From: Zavarzinia aquatilis
Lineage (GTDB): Bacteria; Pseudomonadota; Alphaproteobacteria; Zavarziniales; Zavarziniaceae
Length of the DNA stretch: 64,000 bases
Reading direction: 5' to 3'
Assembly (NCBI RefSeq): GCF_003173035.1
Contig: NZ_QGLE01000014.1
Coordinates: 40,676-104,675, forward strand
Shown piece by piece: positions 35,660 to 44,564 of the stretch. How positions within the stretch are numbered: the first letter of the stretch is position 1; every line of letters starts with the position of its first letter. The position numbers were made by a program, and so were the translations under genes. Below the pieces are notes generated by a model. The model worked only from the letters and a program-made list of their open reading frames with translations. It did not search any database and was not told the origin of the DNA.

Positions 35660-38623
35660 TCACATTACCCCGAGCACGCCCGTGTCGCGCCAATAGCCTT
35701 GCGCCGCCTTCAGCGTCTGCAGGCGCAGGGTGACGGCGCCGCGCCGGCTGTTGCCCTCCGCGTCCTCGACATCGGCGATGCGGAAATCTTCCCAGCGGTC
35801 CATGTGGTCGCTGTCCACTTCCGCCCGCTCGATCGTCACCTTCAGCGGCAGGGCAAGGCCCGCCGTCGCCGAAGGATTGGCGAATTCGAGGAAATAGAGC
35901 GGTGTCGCCGGCCAGCGTTCGAGGTCGAGCTGGCGGAAGCCAACGAAGACCGGGGCGTAGAAGTCGAGGGTGAAACTCTCGCCCCCGCCCTCGCCCGTGC
36001 GGGCGTCCAGCGTCGGATCGGCGAGGAAGACGTTGCGCCGCAGGACCTGGCCCGAAATCTCCATCTGGCCGAAGAAACGCGCGGTCGATTTCATGACAAG
36101 GCGCGAGGTGCGCATCAGGAAAGCTTCGAGGTGCCCCTCGGCGAGGCCGCAGAGCATGGCACCGACGGCGGCCGCCGTCTTCGGGTCCTCGATCCGCGCG
36201 TTCACGTCGCGGAAGGGATACCAGCTGCCCACGGCATATTGATGCATGGGCAGGATACGGTCCGGCATCACCGGCAGTTTCGCCAGCATCACCTTGACGA
36301 TGGCCGGCAGGCGCGACGGCCGGCCGGACAGCAGCAGGATATCGCAGTCATAGGCATGGATGACCTCGGCCAGATCGGCCAGGGTCTGACCGATGACGGC
36401 GAGCGTCGTCGCCTCGATCTGGGCAAGGTCGATCGTGACCTCGACCGCGCCGGTGTCGAAGCCGCTGGCGCCGTGATCCACCGCCTCGGTCTCGAAGAAG
36501 CGCAGCACGCGCAGGGTTGGCGGCAGGGCACGATCCATCAGGCTGTCCAGCCGGCGGGTTTCAGCGCCGGCATGGGGGCCGCTGCCGCCCTGTTCGTAGG
36601 CGTGCAGCAGGGCAAGCCCCGCCGGCTCCAGCACCTGGGCGACGAACTGGCGGCGCAGGTGGCGCTCCACCTCGGTCTCCGAGCCGCGATTGCCCGAGAA
36701 CAGTTTTTTCAGCATGGCCGCGGGGTCGCCGACGCCGGCCGCCGCCAGGCCCTTGGCGATCGCCGGCAGGATATGGCGCTCGATCACGGCGGCGAGGATA
36801 TCGTCGCCCGCCAGCTTGAAGCCTTCGCGGAAATTCTGCGCCGGATTGATCGCCCGCTGCCCCTCGACCGTGTAGGTCGTCACGATGAGATCGGTGGTGC
36901 CGCCGCCGATGTCGATGGAGGCGATGCGCAGCGACGGCTCTGCCCCGTAACCTTCGCGGACACGGCCCTTCAGGCCGAAGAAGGCGCCGTAATCGCCCCG
37001 GAACTTCTGGGTGATCTCGGTATAGAGATAGACGAGCTGGGTGCCCGAGGCCTCGTCGAGGTTCAGCACCACCGAAGGCTCCGGCGGCAGGGTGCCGTCG
37101 ACGGCGGCCTGCGCCATCAGGTCCCAGGCCAGTTTCACCGCCCCCTCGGCCCTGCGGCGCATCAGGCGCTGCTCGGCCACGGGCAGGGCCGGCGGCATGG
37201 TCAGCACGATGCGGCGCAGGCGGCGCGGCACGTCGCCATGCTTGCGCGCCAGGCGGATTTCCGGCGCGTTGATCATGGCCATGGCCTGGAACAGAATCTC
37301 GACCAGCAGAAGACTATAGATCGCCGAGCGGGAGAATTTCGCCCGCACCGCCGGCTGGCCCTTGCCCGGCGGCAATTGCCGCAGCACGTCGCCATCCTCG
37401 GTCATCAGGCCCATGACCGGGCCCGACACCGGCGGCTCGGTGGTGATGCCGTCGGGGCCGAGGCCGTTGAAGCGCCAGCCCTGCACCAGCGGCCTGGTAT
37501 CCCACAGGTAACGCTTGGGGCTGGACAGGCCCGTCGCCCCCTCGTTACCCAGAGCATCGCCGGCGAGACGCATGGCTTCCGGCCCGACCCGCAGGGGGCT
37601 GGGCCACCAGAAGGCATTGGCCCGGCCGGAGCGGCGGGAGGCCGCCTCCTTGCCGAAGCTCGCCCGGGCGAATTCGACCCGGCTCTCGAACGGCTTGCCA
37701 TAGGCCTGTTCGGGATGGCCGAGGTCGCGCAGCTCGAGGACATAGCTGTCGTTCAGGTCCATGCGGTCGTCGGCATGGGATTCGAGCAGGATGCCGCAGG
37801 TGCGCGAATTGCCGATGTCGAGCACGAGATCGACCTCGACCGGCACGCGCCGTCCGGCATCGGAGACGGTGTCGATCAGGCGGATGCGGGGCAGGAAGTC
37901 CGCCTCGTCGATGAGGGCGAGATAGGCGATGTAACGCGCCCAGTGCTCGCAGGCATGGGGAAAATCGTCGTCGCGCAGGGGCCGGTTCGGCCGCTGGGCC
38001 TGCTTGAATTCGCGGAAGCTCTCGTCCAGCCACTGGTCGACCCAGGCTTCTTCCATGAACCAGGCATTCTTCTCGGCCTCGGCGACCAGGGCGAATTCCT
38101 GCTGTTCCTCGGCGTCCGACGGGCTGGGCATGACATAGGGCCGGCCCGGCAGACGCTTCGCCAGCGCCGTGTCGAAAGCGAGGGTAACGCGGTGCGTCAT
38201 GCCCTCGCGGTCGCGCGCGGGCAATTCGACGACGCACAGCCGCGCCCAGTTGCTCGGCCCCTGATCGTGCAGGTCGGCGCCATCCGGCGTCTTGCCGCGC
38301 ACCTTGCAATAGGGCAGCGGCATCCAGCGGCCGAGGAAGGGCTCCAGCCCCTTGCGGCCGTTCAGTTCATAGACATCGTCGGGCGGTGCCAGCGTCCCGG
38401 TGCGGGGATCGACCAGCCCGCCCTTCGCCTCATCCATGACGAGGGTGCGCAGCACGACCTGCTGCTGGCCATCGCTGCCGGCGCCGGCCGCCAGCGGCTC
38501 TTCCCAGAAGGCGCGCGAGACTTTGGGCAGGGCGTCGATATCGAAACCGAAGTCGAGGAACTGCAACCCGCTCGACGGCACGAGACTGACCAGACGGCGG
38601 AAACTCGTCAGACGTTTCAGCAT
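35660..38623 (-). CDS. srfB: SrfB-family actin/Hsp70-fold ATPase
   Basis: 987 residues, the usual SrfB size. It has two phosphate-binding motifs of the actin/Hsp70 superfamily: LVLDIGNSRTCGI (near residue 265) and SIDIGGGTTDLIV (near 570), with a later adenosine-loop candidate LLLSGRPSRLP. It is therefore probably an ATP-driven, possibly polymerising or chaperone-like protein. SrfB is known only as a putative virulence factor, and its mechanism is undescribed to my knowledge. It sits 55 bases after srfA and eight before srfC. No membrane segment seen. Confidence 0.9.
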   Translation of the reverse strand: MLKRLTSFRRLVSLVPSSGLQFLDFGFDIDALPKVSRAFWEEPLAAGAGSDGQQQVVLRTLVMDEAKGGLVDPRTGTLAPPDDVYELNGRKGLEPFLGRWMPLPYCKVRGKTPDGADLHDQGPSNWARLCVVELPARDREGMTHRVTLAFDTALAKRLPGRPYVMPSPSDAEEQQEFALVAEAEKNAWFMEEAWVDQWLDESFREFKQAQRPNRPLRDDDFPHACEHWARYIAYLALIDEADFLPRIRLIDTVSDAGRRVPVEVDLVLDIGNSRTCGILLESHADDRMDLNDSYVLELRDLGHPEQAYGKPFESRVEFARASFGKEAASRRSGRANAFWWPSPLRVGPEAMRLAGDALGNEGATGLSSPKRYLWDTRPLVQGWRFNGLGPDGITTEPPVSGPVMGLMTEDGDVLRQLPPGKGQPAVRAKFSRSAIYSLLLVEILFQAMAMINAPEIRLARKHGDVPRRLRRIVLTMPPALPVAEQRLMRRRAEGAVKLAWDLMAQAAVDGTLPPEPSVVLNLDEASGTQLVYLYTEITQKFRGDYGAFFGLKGRVREGYGAEPSLRIASIDIGGGTTDLIVTTYTVEGQRAINPAQNFREGFKLAGDDILAAVIERHILPAIAKGLAAAGVGDPAAMLKKLFSGNRGSETEVERHLRRQFVAQVLEPAGLALLHAYEQGGSGPHAGAETRRLDSLMDRALPPTLRVLRFFETEAVDHGASGFDTGAVEVTIDLAQIEATTLAVIGQTLADLAEVIHAYDCDILLLSGRPSRLPAIVKVMLAKLPVMPDRILPMHQYAVGSWYPFRDVNARIEDPKTAAAVGAMLCGLAEGHLEAFLMRTSRLVMKSTARFFGQMEISGQVLRRNVFLADPTLDARTGEGGGESFTLDFYAPVFVGFRQLDLERWPATPLYFLEFANPSATAGLALPLKVTIERAEVDSDHMDRWEDFRIADVEDAEGNSRRGAVTLRLQTLKAAQGYWRDTGVLGVM

Positions 38624-38678
38624 GTTCCCACGACCATCATCACTTTTCCGCCCCGTTCGAGGCTAGCACGTTCCGCCA

Positions 38679-39986
38679 TCACGGCACGGTGAAGACGTGA
38701 ACGATCTTAGTATCGTTCCGGTTGCGCGCACGGTCCACCGTGCCTTCGAACACCTGGTCCGGCTTGCCCTCGCGCCGCAAGGTGATGCGGTAGTGCGAGC
38801 GCGGCAGGCCGCGCGACTTGGGCAGCTGGACCTCGATCCGATAGGTCCCGGGCGGTGGATCGTTCACCCAGACGATATTCTCGACCGGATCGAGGATCAC
38901 CCGGTCGTCGTAACGATTGTGGTCGATATCCAGTTCGCCGCCGCAGGCACGCAGATTGTCCCAATAGATGCGCCTGCCGTCCGGGCAGATCACATGAACG
39001 TCGACGTCGTTCGGATCGTCCCAGGCCAGGATCACCTGCATCTTGCCCTGCTGGCCGCCATCGCGTTCCACCCGGCGCGCATCCTCGTTCACCGACGGCG
39101 GCGGCGGTGGGGGCGGAGGGAGCGGCGGCGGCGGCGGTGGGGGTGGCGGCGGTGGTGGGGGCGGAGGCGGAGGCGGAGGCGGAGGCGGAGGCGGCGGAGG
39201 GGCAGGCGGCTGGCAGGCCAGGCGCTTTTCCGCGATCCGGCGCTCGATATCGGCCATTTCCCGCTGCAGCACGGCTTCGCGCGCGGCTTCGGCGTCGCGT
39301 TCCTCGATCAGGGCGATTTCACGGGGGTCGATGCCGCAGACCGGCTCGGGGATCGCGAACAGGCCGAGAATGCGGGGCCACAGCCACCACAGCAGAACGG
39401 CAAGCAGCAGCAGGAGCGCGGCGAGTGCCGCCAGCCACCACGGAAAGCCCCGGGGCGGCGGGGCGGCGACCAGCACCGGCGCCACGGGCGGCGGCGGCGG
39501 CGGCGCGCCCCGGCGGAACCGGGTGAGCACGCCGCGCTGGCCCTCCCCGCCCTCGCGGACATTGCCCCAGCCGGTCAGGACGGGCCGGCCGTCGATGACG
39601 AGGACATGGTCGAGCGAGGGAATTTCGAGGGCGTGCAGCAGCATCAACGCCATCAACCGCTCGCCGCCATCGCCCGAGGTGGCGAGCGTGTCGGCGGCGC
39701 GGCGGATATCGCCGGTCAGCGCGGCCAGCCGGTCCTCGACCCCGGCGCGCTCGGCTTCCGGCAGATCGACGAGGCGGCGCGGCGCGGCATCGCCCGGGGC
39801 ATACCAGTCGATCTGGCCCCGGCCGGGATCGAAATTCGGCTCGGCCAGCAGCGCGGCGTGATCGGCCGACAGATTGCGCCGCAGATATTGCGCGATCTGG
39901 TCGAAGGCGAGGGTGACCGGCTGGCCGCCCGCGCCAAGCGCATGGAAATCGGTCGAGCGGGTCGAGGCGACGAGCTGGCTGGTCAT
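38679..39986 (-). CDS. srfA: SrfA-family membrane protein with polyproline linker and YfaP-like domain
   Basis: 435 residues. The N-terminal SrfA region (about 1-165) has the family phrases QIDWYAPGD and SLDHVLVIDGRPVLTGWG. One membrane helix follows (WWLAALAALLLLLAVLLWWLW, near 182-205), then a periplasmic coiled coil (EIALIEERDAEAAREAVLQREMADIERRI), a proline run of roughly 40 residues broken by a single Leu, and a C-terminal beta domain (about 315-435; ILAWDDPNDVDVHVICPDG) like YfaP/DUF2135. The proline tract is encoded by simple GGC/GGT/GGA repeats on the plus strand, so its length is probably variable. It lies six bases after the protease gene. Confidence 0.87.
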   Translation of the reverse strand: MTSQLVASTRSTDFHALGAGGQPVTLAFDQIAQYLRRNLSADHAALLAEPNFDPGRGQIDWYAPGDAAPRRLVDLPEAERAGVEDRLAALTGDIRRAADTLATSGDGGERLMALMLLHALEIPSLDHVLVIDGRPVLTGWGNVREGGEGQRGVLTRFRRGAPPPPPPVAPVLVAAPPPRGFPWWLAALAALLLLLAVLLWWLWPRILGLFAIPEPVCGIDPREIALIEERDAEAAREAVLQREMADIERRIAEKRLACQPPAPPPPPPPPPPPPPPPPPPPPPPPPPPLPPPPPPPPSVNEDARRVERDGGQQGKMQVILAWDDPNDVDVHVICPDGRRIYWDNLRACGGELDIDHNRYDDRVILDPVENIVWVNDPPPGTYRIEVQLPKSRGLPRSHYRITLRREGKPDQVFEGTVDRARNRNDTKIVHVFTVP

Positions 39987-39992
39987 CGCGCG

Positions 39993-41165
39993 TTACTTCG
40001 CGGGTGCCGCCGGTGCGCCGCCGCCAGCCGCGCCCTGCCCGCCCCCCACGGCTGGGGCTGGGGCTGGGGCTGGGACGGGGGCCGCAGCGCCCGCTGGCGC
40101 GTCGGCCGGCGGATTGGCCGGCACGCAACGGCCCGACAGTTCGGTGAAGCCGGCGTTCTGGCTCTTCAGGAAGGCGATCAGTTTCGCGCTGGCGAGGGCA
40201 TAGTTCACCCGCACCGCCTGCGACGCCTCGACCTTCAGGAAGGTGTTCACCCCGACGACCCGGCCACAGCGATCGACCAGCGGCCCGCCGGAATTGCCGG
40301 GCGAGATGCCGGCGGTATGAACGACCACCGGCACCCCGCTGGCGAGGTCCTGCATCACCGAGACCTCGCCGGAGGTCACGGCCATTTCCGGCACGGCCGA
40401 AACATCGCCCTGTTCCATCAGGCGGCGGAAGGCGGCGTCATCCTCCATGACGATGCCGGGGAAGCCGGCGGCGACGACATGGTCGAGCTTGGCGACAGTG
40501 GTGGTCACCGACAGCGGCTGAATCGTCGCCGGGGCGCCGTCGACCTTCAGCAGGGCAAAATCGACCTGGCCCGGGTCGGTCGCATTGGTCGAGGCCAGCA
40601 GGGTCGCGGGCCGGGCGCCGCCCAGCGGCTTCGAGGTGACAAAAACCTTCTCCGCCCCGGCGACGACATGGGCATTGGTGACGACGAGCCCGGGGCCGAC
40701 GAAGAAGCCCGAGCCGGTGCTGACTCCTTCCTGATTGGGGGCGAGGACGAGGACCACCGCGCCGTCGACGAGATCGAGCAGATTGCCCTCGAAGGCGCGG
40801 CCGCCTTCCGGTGTCGGCACGGCTTCGGCCGGCGGGGCGGTGCTTTCCGGCGGGGCCGGCAGGCTGCCGAAGGGATTGTCGGCGGTGCAGACATTGCCTT
40901 CGAGGATTTTCTTCGCCTCGGCGATGCGCTGCTCCAGCGCCTCGTTGGCCTTCTTCTGCAGGGCGATTTCTTCCCGCGTGCGCGCCTCGTCGATCAGGCT
41001 GGCCCGGCCTTCGAGCCCGTCCAGCTTGTGAGCGAGCAAGGCCCAGCCGAGCCAGACGCCGAGGGCGAGGAAGACCAGCGCGACGACGAGGCCCGCCGGG
41101 ATCAGCCACCAGGGCTTGCCCCGGCGGGGCTCGGCGGACGTGTGGGGCGAGGAAGGCATGGACAT
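39993..41165 (-). CDS. Membrane-anchored trypsin-like serine protease (DegP-like, no PDZ), first gene of the Srf/Tag-like operon
   Basis: 390 residues. An N-terminal membrane helix (near 20-44) is followed by a short coiled coil, a linker, and a trypsin-fold protease domain (about 125-345). The catalytic triad is complete: H166 in TNAHVV, D202 in VDFALL and S292 in GNSGGP. There is no PDZ domain; the C-terminus is a Pro/Ala/Gly-rich tail. The protease is on the periplasmic side by the positive-inside rule (RRGK before the helix). A second ATG six bases downstream is an alternative start. It heads eleven genes with gaps mostly under 20 bases, so a promoter upstream of 41165 probably drives the whole set. 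Confidence 0.85.
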   Translation of the reverse strand: MSMPSSPHTSAEPRRGKPWWLIPAGLVVALVFLALGVWLGWALLAHKLDGLEGRASLIDEARTREEIALQKKANEALEQRIAEAKKILEGNVCTADNPFGSLPAPPESTAPPAEAVPTPEGGRAFEGNLLDLVDGAVVLVLAPNQEGVSTGSGFFVGPGLVVTNAHVVAGAEKVFVTSKPLGGARPATLLASTNATDPGQVDFALLKVDGAPATIQPLSVTTTVAKLDHVVAAGFPGIVMEDDAAFRRLMEQGDVSAVPEMAVTSGEVSVMQDLASGVPVVVHTAGISPGNSGGPLVDRCGRVVGVNTFLKVEASQAVRVNYALASAKLIAFLKSQNAGFTELSGRCVPANPPADAPAGAAAPVPAPAPAPAVGGGQGAAGGGAPAAPAK

Positions 41166-41316
41166 GAAGGGCGACCCCGACTTCGGCAGGCGCGGCGGCG
41201 GATATCACCCGCCACCATCGCACCGCCCCGATGCGCTGGACAGGCACTTGTGCGGGACGCTAACAAACCGCCTGCGCCATGCCAATGTCGAGGATCACAA
41301 CCCCCGAGGGGCCCCG

Positions 41317-41616
41317 TCAGTTCCAGCGTCCCTCGACCCAGATCCAGCCATTTCGCCGCTCGGCCCAGTGACCGGGGATCCAGCGGTGTTCCGGATGGCG
41401 CACGAAGACCACCCGGCCCGGCACCCAGATCCACACCCCGGCGCGCAGCGCCCAATGGCCGGGTTCCCAGATTTCATGCTCCTGGATCGCGGGCGCGACC
41501 TCGACCCGGGGTGGCGGCGGCTCTTCATAGATGATGATGTCCCGGGCCTGGGCGGCACCGGCGGCACCGAACAGGCCGAGTCCGAGAATCAGCGCGGCGG
41601 CTGCTCGCTTCGACAT
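41317..41616 (-). CDS. Secreted YXWGXW-type repeat protein
   Basis: 99 residues with a signal peptide (ending AAQA-RD) and Trp-rich repeats of the form W-x-x-G-H-W: IWEPGHWALRAGVWIWVPGRV and RWIPGHWAERRNGWIWVEGRW. Such small envelope proteins are widespread and functionally unknown. The frame stays open further upstream, but ATG 41616 opens the signal peptide. It is 151 bases upstream of the protease gene on the same strand. Confidence 0.82.
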   Translation of the reverse strand: MSKRAAAALILGLGLFGAAGAAQARDIIIYEEPPPPRVEVAPAIQEHEIWEPGHWALRAGVWIWVPGRVVFVRHPEHRWIPGHWAERRNGWIWVEGRWN

Positions 41617-41730
41617 GATGGTTTTCTCCGGCGGAAGGTTTCCGCATTGCCTGAAACGGCGGATTACGGGGATTTCCTGCGCCGCCCGTGGGCCTTCCCT
41701 GCCCCCGATGTTCCCTATATGATCCCGGCC

Positions 41731-42216
41731 ATGTTTACCGAAGCCCCCCTCGACTGCGGCCGCGCCACCGTTCTGCCCGAATGGGTCGACTACAACGGCC
41801 ATATGAATGTCGGCTATTACGTTCTCGCCATCGACCAGGCGCTCGACCGCAGTTTCGACCGGTTCGACTGCGGCAAGTCCTATGTCGAACGCACCAACCG
41901 CTCGTTCTTCGTGCTGGAAACCCATGTCCGGTATTTGCGCGAGGTGACGGTGGGTGCCCCCCTCGCCTTCAGCTTCCAGCTGATCGGCCACGACGCGAAG
42001 CGGCTGCATTATTTCATCGAGATGCGCCACGCCGAGGAGGGGTTCCTGTCGGCGACCTCGGAACAGATCGCGCTTCATGTCGACCTCGGCACCCGCCGGA
42101 CCGAAGTGATGCCGGATCACCTCCAGGCCCTGTTCGCGGACATGGCCGCCGCCCATGCCGCCCTGCCCGCGCCCGAGGGCCTCGGCCGGGTCATGGGCCT
42201 TGGCCGGAAAAGCTGA
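41731..42216 (+). CDS. Hotdog-fold acyl-CoA thioesterase
   Basis: 161-residue 4HBT-type thioesterase. The active-site region VDYNGHMNVGYYVLAID (catalytic Asp/Asn-His context) is typical of the family that hydrolyses short or charged acyl-CoAs; some relatives act on carnitinyl- or betainyl-CoA, but the substrate cannot be told here. ATG 41731 was chosen; ATG 41719 would add MIPA. Only four bases separate its stop from the helicase start, so the two are co-transcribed. Confidence 0.85.
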   Translation: MFTEAPLDCGRATVLPEWVDYNGHMNVGYYVLAIDQALDRSFDRFDCGKSYVERTNRSFFVLETHVRYLREVTVGAPLAFSFQLIGHDAKRLHYFIEMRHAEEGFLSATSEQIALHVDLGTRRTEVMPDHLQALFADMAAAHAALPAPEGLGRVMGLGRKS

Positions 42217-42220
42217 TCCC

Positions 42221-44536
42221 GTGTCCGCCGATCCCTTCGACCCCGCCGGCTGGGACGAGCCCCTGCCGCCGGATGCGCCCGATATTCCGGCGCCGACGCC
42301 CTATTACCTCGACGGCCTGAACCCGGAGCAGCGCGCCGCGGTCGAGGCGACGGACGGCCCCGTCCTCGTCCTCGCCGGCGCCGGCACGGGCAAGACCCGG
42401 GTGCTGACCACGCGGATCGCCCATCTGTTGCATCTCGGCAAGGCCTGGCCGGGGCAGATCCTCGCCGTCACCTTCACCAACAAGGCCGCGCGCGAGATGC
42501 AGGAGCGGGTCGCCGCCCTCGTCCCCGGCGCGGCGGAAGGGCTGAACTGGCTGGGCACCTTCCATTCGATCGCCGCCCGCATCCTGCGCCGGCACGCCGA
42601 ACTCGTCGGGTTGCAGCCCAATTTCACCATTCTCGACGCCGACGACCAGCTGCGTCTGATGAAACAGCTGATCGCCGCCGAGGGGCTGGACGACAAGCGG
42701 TTCCCCGCGCGCAGCCTCGCCGTGCTGATCGACCGCTGGAAGAACCGGGCGCTGACCCCCGACCGGCTGGGCAGCGACGACGCCCATAGTTTCGCCGACG
42801 GCAAGGGCAAGCTGCTCTACACCGCCTATCAGGAGCGGCTGAAGACCCTGAACGCCGCCGATTTCGGCGATCTTCTGCTGCATGTCATCACCATCTTCCA
42901 GCAGCATCCGGACGTGCTGGCCGACTGGCAGCGGCGCTTCAAATACATCCTCGTCGACGAATATCAGGACACCAACGTCGCGCAATATCTGTGGCTGCGC
43001 CTGCTCGCCCAGCGCTGGCGCAACCTGTGCTGCGTCGGCGACGACGACCAGTCGATCTATGGCTGGCGCGGCGCCGAGGTCGGCAACATCCTGAAGTTCG
43101 AGAGCGATTTTCCGGGCGCCGTGGTGATCCGGCTGGAGCGCAACTACCGCTCGACCGGCCATATCCTCGCCGCCGCCTCGGGCCTCATCGCCGCCAACGA
43201 GGGCCGTCTCGGCAAGACCCTGTGGACCGAGGACGAGGCGGGCGAGAAGGTCCGCGTCATCGGCTATTGGGACGGCGAGGAAGAGGCCCGCTCCACCGCC
43301 GACCTGATCGAGGGGATGCGCGGCCGCGGCCGGCGCCTGTCGGAGATGGCGATTCTGGTGCGCGCCGGCCACCAGACCCGCGCCTTCGAGGAGCGCTTCG
43401 TCGCGACCGGCCTGCCTTATCGTGTGATCGGCGGCCCCCGCTTCTACGAGCGGCAGGAAATCCGCGATGCCCTCGCCTATTTCCGGGTCGTCGTGCAGCC
43501 GGACGACGATCTCGCCTTCGAGCGGATCGTGAACGTGCCGAAACGCGGCCTCGGCGATGCCACGATCCAGCAGCTTCACATCCTCGCCCGGGCGCGCGGC
43601 ATCTCGCTGCACCGGGCGGCGGAGGCGATCACCGAGTCCGACGAACTGAAACCGAAGGCGCGCACCGCCCTGCGCGACCTGATGACCGGTTTCGCGCGCT
43701 GGCGCGCCGTCGGCCGCGACCTGCCCCACGCCGAACTGGCCGAGACCATTCTGGATGAAAGCGGTTACACCGCCATGTGGCAGGCCGACAAGTCGGCCGA
43801 GGCGCCGGGCCGGCTCGACAACCTCAAGGAACTGGTCGACGCCCTCGCCGGCTTCGAATCCCTGCCCGCCTTCCTCGACCATGTCGCGCTCGTCATGGAG
43901 ATCGAGCGGGGCGACGCCGGTCAGGACATGGTCACGCTGATGACGCTGCATGGCGCCAAGGGGCTGGAATTCCCCGTGGTCTTCCTGCCCGGCTGGGAGG
44001 AAGGCCTGTTCCCGAGCCAGCGCAGCCTCGACGAGAGTGGCCTCGCCGGGCTCGAGGAAGAACGCCGCCTCGCCTATGTCGGCATCACCCGCGCGCGGGA
44101 GACGGCGATCATCAGCCATGCCGCCAACCGCCGCATCTATAACCAGTGGCAGAGCGCGATCCCGTCCCGTTTCATCGACGAGATGCCGCGCGACCATGTC
44201 GAGATCGAGGCAAAGCCCGGCCTGTGGGGCGCGAACAGCGGCTCGTCCAGCCTCGGCACGTCACTGCGCGAGGCCGATCTGTTCGGCGACCGTGGCGCGC
44301 CCGGCCCGGGTTTCCGCCGCGCCGCCGAGGTGAAACCGACCCGCGCCCTCGACCTCGCGGTCGAGCGGGTGACGGTGACCGATCACTCGGGCGATGATTT
44401 CTCGACCGGCGAGCGGGTGTTCCACCAGAAATTCGGCTATGGCCGCATCGCCCGCATCGAGGGCAACAAGCTCGACATCAATTTCGACAAGGCGGGGGTC
44501 AAGAAAGTGATCGCCAGCTTCGTCTCCCGGGCATGA
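42221..44536 (+). CDS. uvrD: UvrD/PcrA-type DNA helicase
   Basis: Superfamily 1A 3'-5' DNA helicase of 771 residues that unwinds DNA in nucleotide excision and mismatch repair. Motifs are in order: LNPEQRAAV (Q motif), Walker A AGAGTGKT, TFTNKAAREM (Ia), VDEYQDTN (II), GDDDQSIYGWRGA (III), NYRST (IV), LMTLHGAKGLEFP (V) and EERRLAYVGITRA (VI). A C-terminal Tudor-like domain (GERVFHQKFGYGRIARIEGNKLDINFD) binds RNA polymerase in PcrA/UvrD. It begins with GTG 42221; no ATG gives a better fit. uvrB and uvrC are also in the window. Confidence 0.95.
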   Translation: MSADPFDPAGWDEPLPPDAPDIPAPTPYYLDGLNPEQRAAVEATDGPVLVLAGAGTGKTRVLTTRIAHLLHLGKAWPGQILAVTFTNKAAREMQERVAALVPGAAEGLNWLGTFHSIAARILRRHAELVGLQPNFTILDADDQLRLMKQLIAAEGLDDKRFPARSLAVLIDRWKNRALTPDRLGSDDAHSFADGKGKLLYTAYQERLKTLNAADFGDLLLHVITIFQQHPDVLADWQRRFKYILVDEYQDTNVAQYLWLRLLAQRWRNLCCVGDDDQSIYGWRGAEVGNILKFESDFPGAVVIRLERNYRSTGHILAAASGLIAANEGRLGKTLWTEDEAGEKVRVIGYWDGEEEARSTADLIEGMRGRGRRLSEMAILVRAGHQTRAFEERFVATGLPYRVIGGPRFYERQEIRDALAYFRVVVQPDDDLAFERIVNVPKRGLGDATIQQLHILARARGISLHRAAEAITESDELKPKARTALRDLMTGFARWRAVGRDLPHAELAETILDESGYTAMWQADKSAEAPGRLDNLKELVDALAGFESLPAFLDHVALVMEIERGDAGQDMVTLMTLHGAKGLEFPVVFLPGWEEGLFPSQRSLDESGLAGLEEERRLAYVGITRARETAIISHAANRRIYNQWQSAIPSRFIDEMPRDHVEIEAKPGLWGANSGSSSLGTSLREADLFGDRGAPGPGFRRAAEVKPTRALDLAVERVTVTDHSGDDFSTGERVFHQKFGYGRIARIEGNKLDINFDKAGVKKVIASFVSRA

Positions 44537-44564
44537 CCCCGTTTTCCCTTCCGAGGCCCCTGAC

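Noticed and set aside
39043..39861. Glycine-run protein on the plus strand
   Set aside because: Antisense of the SrfA proline tract; poly-Gly is the expected shadow of poly-Pro codons.
25275..41165. A type VI secretion cluster
   Set aside because: No TssB/C sheath, Hcp, VgrG, ClpV, TssJ/L/M or kinase gene is present. Only accessory sensor-type genes resemble the system.
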